Positions 59,901-64,000 of a stretch of DNA of 64,000 bases are shown here, piece after piece (the stretch's first letter is position 1; each line of letters begins with the position of its first letter). The notes under the pieces are model-generated. The model was not told the origin of the DNA, made no database searches, and saw only the letters and a list, made by a program, of their open reading frames with translations. Position numbers and translations under genes: made by a program. The stretch comes from Chitinophagaceae bacterium (lineage in GTDB: Bacteria; Bacteroidota; Bacteroidia; Chitinophagales; Chitinophagaceae): assembly GCA_016720565.1 (NCBI GenBank), contig JADKKJ010000011.1, positions 1,054,001-1,118,000 on the forward strand. The letters are read 5' to 3'.

Positions 59901-60099
59901 TTGATGCGGAAACATTAATGGAAAATGATCCATCCGCCTTGGTTTGAGCGCCTCCTTTGGTATTGTCGGCTATCACCGTTACACCAGCCAGTGGTTCTTT
60001 GCTGTCTGCAGCCGTCACCTTCCCGGTGATGGTTCGCTGCGAGAATACTGAAGCAGTTATCAGCATCAGCAACATTAATAGTGGAATAATTCTCTTCAT
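56908..60099 (-). CDS. SusC/RagA-family TonB-dependent transporter of the alginate locus
   Basis: 1063 residues. Signal MKRIIPLLMLLMLITASVFS, carboxypeptidase-D-like extension (RTITGKVTAADSKEPLAGVTVIADN), TonB-box region EVVVIGYGTQKRSSVTGAVA, plug SVEVLKDAASAAIYGSRGASGVILITTKMG and a beta barrel ending in NIGVDINF. It lies 16 nt downstream of the PL38-like gene and is the importer of the locus. It is clearly distinct from the SusC at 10267. Confidence 0.95.
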   Translation of the reverse strand: MKRIIPLLMLLMLITASVFSQRTITGKVTAADSKEPLAGVTVIADNTKGGAQTKADGSFSINVSASSTSLSFTSVGFQPQTISIGNSTSITVNMVTAITEGNEVVVIGYGTQKRSSVTGAVAKYKNDRLDESPLARLDQALQGRIAGLQVQNINAEAGSAPKITIRGISSINAGATPLVVVDGQPIPDGLGYLNMADIESVEVLKDAASAAIYGSRGASGVILITTKMGKSEKPRYSFKYNIGSKRDYKRFDIMTTTQYVNLLFAEAALKATDPSITPPTGTAIASNAERAAYVIEQTLMGGKGTDWQAEALRPGIFQNISLSASGGKKDMRYFVSGGYQRDKGVMYKSDYEKYNVRGKMDIDLSKRVKLSLNLNPSYSRKESPSENFTNFYRYPSFLPVYHNELTAAKVNTLAQWANIRPGDYAQPRHFSSIIYSGTMPDGTLWNPGVTSDPFSSAQNTPKSSTLNQDINAYEYRLQSAADLTVKIATGLEFKTLASIYMNYGNSMSFANRNATADGVVSKGVYVNSSYVDLLSENTLNYSKSFKGHTIGVLLGYTAQRTNTSRTQTTGLDYPSDNIRTLNNATSIDKAGTFGVKNRIGLLSYLGRLNYGFKNKYLLSASFRTDGSSYFGPGNKWGSFPSISAGWVASEEKFLKDVNWLSKFKIRASYGESGNNRILDFGFLDLLNSANYPFGSGTGANTSGQATSSTIIGNKDITWETTFQTNLGFDIAVLKNRVSLSIDMYTSKTDKLLLQQSSMAFTGVPQFWNNLGSLRNKGIEFDLNTVNISTKNFKWTTAANLSKNRNEIIELGKEAYLLNQGERTEIYQNKVGDPLVQFFGFKTDGVWLSQADIDAARGRGLSSPLSNVFVPGGLKLVDVNGDNIIDNNDRTVIGNPYPDFIWGLTNNVSYKSFDLAVVMQGSNGGQLINGDANYNESRRMIRAFTDFRWLSPANPGNGKTPYSTVGYNWMLTDYVVEDASYWAVREISLGYTLPKKLASAIKMSSMRCYVTASNPFFKMAKGYRSINPEGRSFSGPYASSLIDGYQRGSFPITKSINIGVDINF

Positions 60100-60115
60100 A
60101 ATGGCAGTTTTTATT

Positions 60116-61324
60116 TTATTGAACTATGGGAATGATTAAATGATATAATAGTTGATCGTATTTTTCTCCGGTAATTCTCTGGATGGCTTCTTTAGTAGTA
60201 ACCGGGTTGGTATACCTGGCCCCGCGAAATAATACCGGGAGGGCCTCACGTGGTTCATATATTTTCAGGTTAGGATAGGCCCATTTTTTTTCTCCAATTG
60301 AATAAGGGTAGAGCGCGAGTACGGCTTTTTTTACAGAGGCGCCTGAAGTTGAAACATAGTTCCATAAATTCTGATCTGTATTTACGGAAAGCTGGGCTGC
60401 ATTCAGCAGGGCTTCCAATACAAATCCTGAATAATGCTGGGAATTGGTCCTTGCCAGTTCCAATGGAAAAAGGCCCGCACTGTCAAGCTGGGAATTCAAT
60501 CTTGATTTAAGGCTGGTAACTATATCAGAGGCAGTTTTAGCCTGCCCGGTATACAGGGCCATGGATAAGCGCTGCGCATCATACCACATGCCATGATTGT
60601 TAGGGGCGTCCAGTTCATCAAGACCTACCACACTGGTTTGCATCCAATCAAGAAATGCACTGAACCATTGTTTCAATCCACTGGCATCCGCATTATTCCA
60701 TTGCGCAGATCCTTCCAGCAGGCTGGCGGCATCTATTAACTTAATAAAATGACGGGTATCGATCAGTCCTGAACCCCGGCCGGTATTTACACCTTTAATG
60801 GCCTGGCCATAATTCAGGTTAGGATTCATTCGGGTGGCCGTATCAAGGAACCAGGTGCGGATCAATTTGGCTGCCTGCGTAGCATATTTCTGTTCACCGG
60901 AAAAATACCAGGCAAGGGAGAGTGTATAGCAGGCATCACAGAGATCCGGTAAATATTCTTTGTCCTTATAATCTTTTACTTCGGGGTTAGTGTCTCCGTC
61001 CTTACGTATATAGGGCAGTCCATCTTTTTTTGTTGGATCAGGCCAATGGTATGGCGCAAGACTCATATAGTCATGCTTATTTCCACTGGGGGGTGTTTGT
61101 TTTTTCTCCATTACGCTTACCAGCGGATGTGAAAGGGCCTTATCTGCTTCCTTCAGAAGGCTCTTATAAGCAGGCTGCAGATCGGAACTGGTAGAACTTA
61201 GCTGCTTTTTATTTTTTAAAAGCGCTGAAGGATCCAGTGAAAAGACCCTGGGTGCCACCTGTGATCTCAGGATCGATGTTTGGATCAGCAGGAATGAAAT
61301 AAAAAGTATGTGTTTTACGCGCAT
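60116..61324 (-). CDS. Alginate lyase-superfamily protein (PL38-like)
   Basis: 402 residues with a signal peptide (MRVKHILFISFLLIQTSILRS). The alpha/alpha-barrel lyase fold (alginate-lyase Pfam family) is indicated by MSLAPYHWPDPTKKDGLPYIRKDGDTNPEVKDY, LNYGQAIKGVNTGRGSGLIDTRHF, APNNHGMWYDAQ and FPLELARTNSQHYSGFVLEAL. The NNHG element and the Arg/Tyr cluster are typical catalytic features of this superfamily. PL5 enzymes of proteobacteria are the classical members; in Bacteroidota similar proteins are placed in PL38 and act on alginate. Context with PL17 and KdgF supports alginate. Confidence 0.78.
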   Translation of the reverse strand: MRVKHILFISFLLIQTSILRSQVAPRVFSLDPSALLKNKKQLSSTSSDLQPAYKSLLKEADKALSHPLVSVMEKKQTPPSGNKHDYMSLAPYHWPDPTKKDGLPYIRKDGDTNPEVKDYKDKEYLPDLCDACYTLSLAWYFSGEQKYATQAAKLIRTWFLDTATRMNPNLNYGQAIKGVNTGRGSGLIDTRHFIKLIDAASLLEGSAQWNNADASGLKQWFSAFLDWMQTSVVGLDELDAPNNHGMWYDAQRLSMALYTGQAKTASDIVTSLKSRLNSQLDSAGLFPLELARTNSQHYSGFVLEALLNAAQLSVNTDQNLWNYVSTSGASVKKAVLALYPYSIGEKKWAYPNLKIYEPREALPVLFRGARYTNPVTTKEAIQRITGEKYDQLLYHLIIPIVQ

Positions 61325-61333
61325 AGTTTCAGT

Positions 61334-61690
61334 TTAAAGGAAATCTTCCCTCATGGGACTAAAGGTGTCTATCAATACTCCTGCCTCCAGGCATACAGCT
61401 CCATGCAGCAGATCGGAGGGCACATGAAATACATCCCCCTGCCGGAGGATCTTTTTGCAACCAGCTATCTCTATTTCAAATACACCACTTTCTACGCTGG
61501 TCATCTGAACGTGAAAATGTTTATGAACGCTGCCAATGGCTCCTTTTTCGAATTCAACACGAACCAGCATGATGCTTTCTTCAAAGGCCATGATCTTTCT
61601 GCGAACGCCTGGTGCCATTTGTTGCCAGGGAATGGATGATTGCTCGACAAAATGCCGGGGCATCACTTCTTTTTTTTCGGTGGATGACAT
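61334..61690 (-). CDS. Cupin-fold KdgF-like protein
   Basis: A 118-residue single-domain cupin. Metal-binding motif 1 is seen in HKHFHVQMTSVESGVFEIEI and motif 2 in GDVFHVPSDLLHGAVCLE. KdgF converts unsaturated monouronates released by lyases to the linear ketoacid, in both pectin and alginate catabolism. It sits between the PL17 and PL38-like genes with gaps of 25 and 9 nt, which supports this assignment. Confidence 0.82.
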   Translation of the reverse strand: MSSTEKKEVMPRHFVEQSSIPWQQMAPGVRRKIMAFEESIMLVRVEFEKGAIGSVHKHFHVQMTSVESGVFEIEIAGCKKILRQGDVFHVPSDLLHGAVCLEAGVLIDTFSPMREDFL

Positions 61691-61715
61691 TGGGTCTGGT
61701 TATTATTTAAATTGA

Positions 61716-63916
61716 TCAATTATATTTTTTACCGTCAACTAATAGGATATAAGGTCCGGTCCAGTTAAGATCTGTTCCATTCCATTTCAGCTGGTGCGCA
61801 GCATCCGGGGCAACCTGTTTGTTGGCCTGTGCCACTACCAGTTGTTTACCATTGACCGTTACCTGTACCAGTGTATATTCTTCATTATCTGTAATTGTTT
61901 TTAATCCGGTCAGCCTGCTGTAAGAGTTGCTGGCTGTTTCGGCTTCCGTGCTGTAATTCCCGTGGATCTCCAGTACCGAAATGAAACTTCGGTTGGTTCC
62001 ATTTTTCCGCAGTATATAAGCGGATTCACGACGAAGGTTGAAATTGGGATCATTGGCTCCAATACGGGTGAAGAATACCTGGGTGGAATCATCGCAGATC
62101 GTACTGATGGTATAGAATTGTTTATCCTGCAGGAAAGTAAACTGGCTGAAAGGAAGTTTCACCATTGCTTCTGCTTCTTTCCAGAGGAATTGATATCCAT
62201 TCTTTTTTCCCAGCACATTCATTTTATCCTGCGCCGCCTGGTACTTGAAATTGGTTTGTATCAGGGTGCCACAATAATTAAATGGAAGGTCATACTGGTG
62301 CTCATTGCCGGCCTTTAACTGGAATATATCCAACAGAATAGGTTTACGCTCATCAGGAAGCGTTATCATATAAAGGCTTCTTTGCATGGCAACTCCTTTA
62401 TAGGCCTGGTCATCCTTAGCCGCTATCACCTGAACTTTTGGCTCATGGATATTTCCAAAAATTCTTACCGGGTGATGTTCTTCACTGAGCGCTTCGTTCC
62501 CATTATAATGACTGGTCTCATCCACCGTTACGGTATTATGGGCAATGGTTTGCTGGGTATAGGTTTTGGTCTCCGGCAGATAGCGCCCGCCCCATTTTTG
62601 TTCTATACCGATAAAGCGGGCTGCGCCATAATCCTGTATGATCTCATGGCCATTATCGTAAAGATTGATATTAAGTTTATCAAAATGTCCATGGGCCATG
62701 CCATGGGAGCTGTATTTAAAGATCAGCGAGGTAAGATCTTCGTCTTTGCCGGAACGTAAAATGCTTACCCCTCCTTTATCTCCTTTGGCGCCATCTGTAA
62801 ATTCCATAGATCTATATGGATAGTAGGCTGGAATGTTCTTTGAATTCTTTAATGCAGAAGAAATTCCCACTCCACCTGGACATAGCACTACACGTCCCTG
62901 CGCTTTGGCAACCGGTAAATAGGCTTTATCTGCTCCATAGACCTGCCAGGCAATATCAATGGCATAGACCAGTTCACTGGAATTATAGGTCTTTTCTTTC
63001 AGCGCGTCATTGTAACTGAAGAAACCACCATTCAGGTTGGTCTGCTGTAAGGCGCCATCCAGTGCTTTTTCAATACCTGGTTGCGGTATTGGAATATTTT
63101 CTTCTGCGGCTGGTGATTATTGATGGCCTGCGCAAATAAATAAAAGGGAAGGATCGCATACCGCGTGTAATATGGTCCTTCATTATAATATCCATCCGGC
63201 GAAAAAAGTCCATCTATCTGTGCCAGGAAACCGGCCTTCCCGTTTTTATCCGATCCATACAATGCTTTTTGCAGGTATTCGTCATTGTCGGTGGCAATGC
63301 CTACAATTCCAACTCCGGCGCAGGCCCATACAGCATGGTTATGTATCAGGTCGAACCAGCTTTTAAGATCCCTGGTGAAATAATCCACTTCCGGCTTAAA
63401 GGCTCCTTCAGCAATGGTCTTCCTTTCTGCAGGACTCAGGTAATTATAAATACAATCGAAGGCAAGCCCGGTATATACCAGCCAATTGGCATCATTCAGC
63501 GATTGCCAGAAAAGGTGACCGGCTGAATTGCTGGTGGCTTCGGGATGTTTTTTAAGTGTAGGATTAAGGGCCGCGTATTTAAGAAAAAGGTTTTTTACCA
63601 GCAAGGCATAACGGCTGTCTTTGGTAAGCAGGTAAAGCTGACCTGCGTTGAACATCAGAAAATAATTTGATTTATGCTGTTCGTGGGTATACCCACCGGC
63701 AGGATCTTTTGGAACGGGAACATCAATATCTTTTCCCAGCTGTGCATCTACCTGTTTTTTAATATCAGCATAGGAACTTGCAAGAAATCCGGGTTGCGTA
63801 AGTGAGGCTTTCACTTGTGCGAAATCGTTTCCTGATCCGAATGCGATCGGATGTGACTGGGCCATTGCACCTGAGCAGGCCACCAGCAATAAGAAGATAA
63901 TACCCCTGAATTTCAT
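61716..63916 (-). pseudogene. PL17 alginate lyase gene with one frameshift
   Basis: Two ORFs make one PL17 exo-oligoalginate lyase. Positions 63916-63032 encode the signal peptide (MKFRGIIFLLLVACSGAMA) and the alpha-barrel (WFDLIHNHAVWACAGVG; DGYYNEGPYYTRYA). The frame from 63065 down to 61716 encodes the rest (ALDGALQQTNLNGGFFSYND, RVVLCPGGVGISS, HGHFDKLNINLYDNG heparinase-II/III-type zinc site) up to VDGKKYN. The frames join at TTGAAAAAGCACTGG (T run 63066-63070 on the plus strand); one more base in the A run restores a ~733-residue protein. It may be a true mutation, a sequencing error or programmed slippage. Confidence 0.85.
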
Positions 63917-63954
63917 ACAGCGCTACAATCGTTATATAGAATGGTCACTTATCT

Positions 63955-64000
63955 CTAAATAAAATAAGCGCCACCATTGATCTCCATACTTGCCCCCGTG
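63955..64000 (-). CDS. C-terminal end of an SDR dehydrogenase (truncated by the window)
   Basis: The minus strand from 64000 reads TGASMEINGGAYFI and stops (TAG at 63957-63955). TGxxxEINGG is the characteristic C-terminus of short-chain dehydrogenases. Thirty-eight nt upstream of the PL17 gene, it is probably the first visible gene of the alginate operon. The likely role is reduction of DEH to 2-keto-3-deoxygluconate, inferred from position only. Confidence 0.7.
   Translation of the reverse strand, partial: TGASMEINGGAYFI

Noticed and set aside
61716..62888. Independent heparinase II/III-family gene starting at a GTG (62888)
   Set aside because: The same frame continues upstream with PL17 sequence to 63065, where it meets the first ORF; one frameshifted gene explains both.

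Overview
The window looks like chromosomal DNA of a Bacteroidota bacterium, most likely family Chitinophagaceae. The evidence is two SusC/SusD pairs, C-terminal sorting domains of the type IX secretion system, a MetH split into two polypeptides, a THX ribosomal protein, and many promoters with the Bacteroidota -7 element TAnnTTTG. Family-level placement is inference; no rRNA or tRNA gene is visible.

Layout. 1-6.2 kb: a HigB-type toxin with a palindromic operator, a lamin-tail secreted protein, asd behind what looks like a complete leader-peptide attenuator, a DUF2461 gene and ligA. 6.3-19.5 kb: carbohydrate genes, namely a secreted GH13 enzyme with a NUDIX-type regulator, a SusC-SusD-SusE operon, and a GH2-GH53 fusion (beta-galactosidase plus endo-galactanase). 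19.6-23.4 kb: two direct copies of a ~550 bp non-coding element with terminal inverted repeats, enclosing a PKD-repeat protein gene and an HD hydrolase gene. 23.5-31.9 kb: housekeeping genes rplM-rpsI-rpsB-tsf, a methyltransferase, pyrH, pdxH, THX, hup and xth. 31.9-46.3 kb: a LOG-family gene, a GH97-SemiSWEET-HAD operon, recR, split metH with a 32-residue membrane ORF between the halves, an Ig-like lipoprotein, a UvrD-type helicase-nuclease, and SRPBCC and TPR genes. 46.5-52.7 kb: a broken four-helix-bundle gene, a PAP2 gene and a five-gene operon resembling oxidative L-fucose catabolism. 52.7-64 kb (minus strand): thioredoxin and an alginate utilisation locus (SDR, PL17 with a frameshift, KdgF-like cupin, PL38-like lyase, SusC, SusD, esterase, hexuronate transporter).

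How the parts connect. A near-identical dyad, TGTA-N5-TACA, precedes three alpha-glucan-type units (GH13-NUDIX at 6344, susCDE at 10196, GH97-SemiSWEET-HAD at 32671), suggesting one dispersed starch/maltodextrin regulon. The GH2-GH53 gene has a different palindrome and is cut off from susCDE by a terminator. Many intergenic gaps hold long palindromes built from 7-8 nt units, whose sequence differs between loci while the architecture is shared.

All calls come from reading the sequence; no database search or folding program was run. Family names are from memory of conserved motifs.
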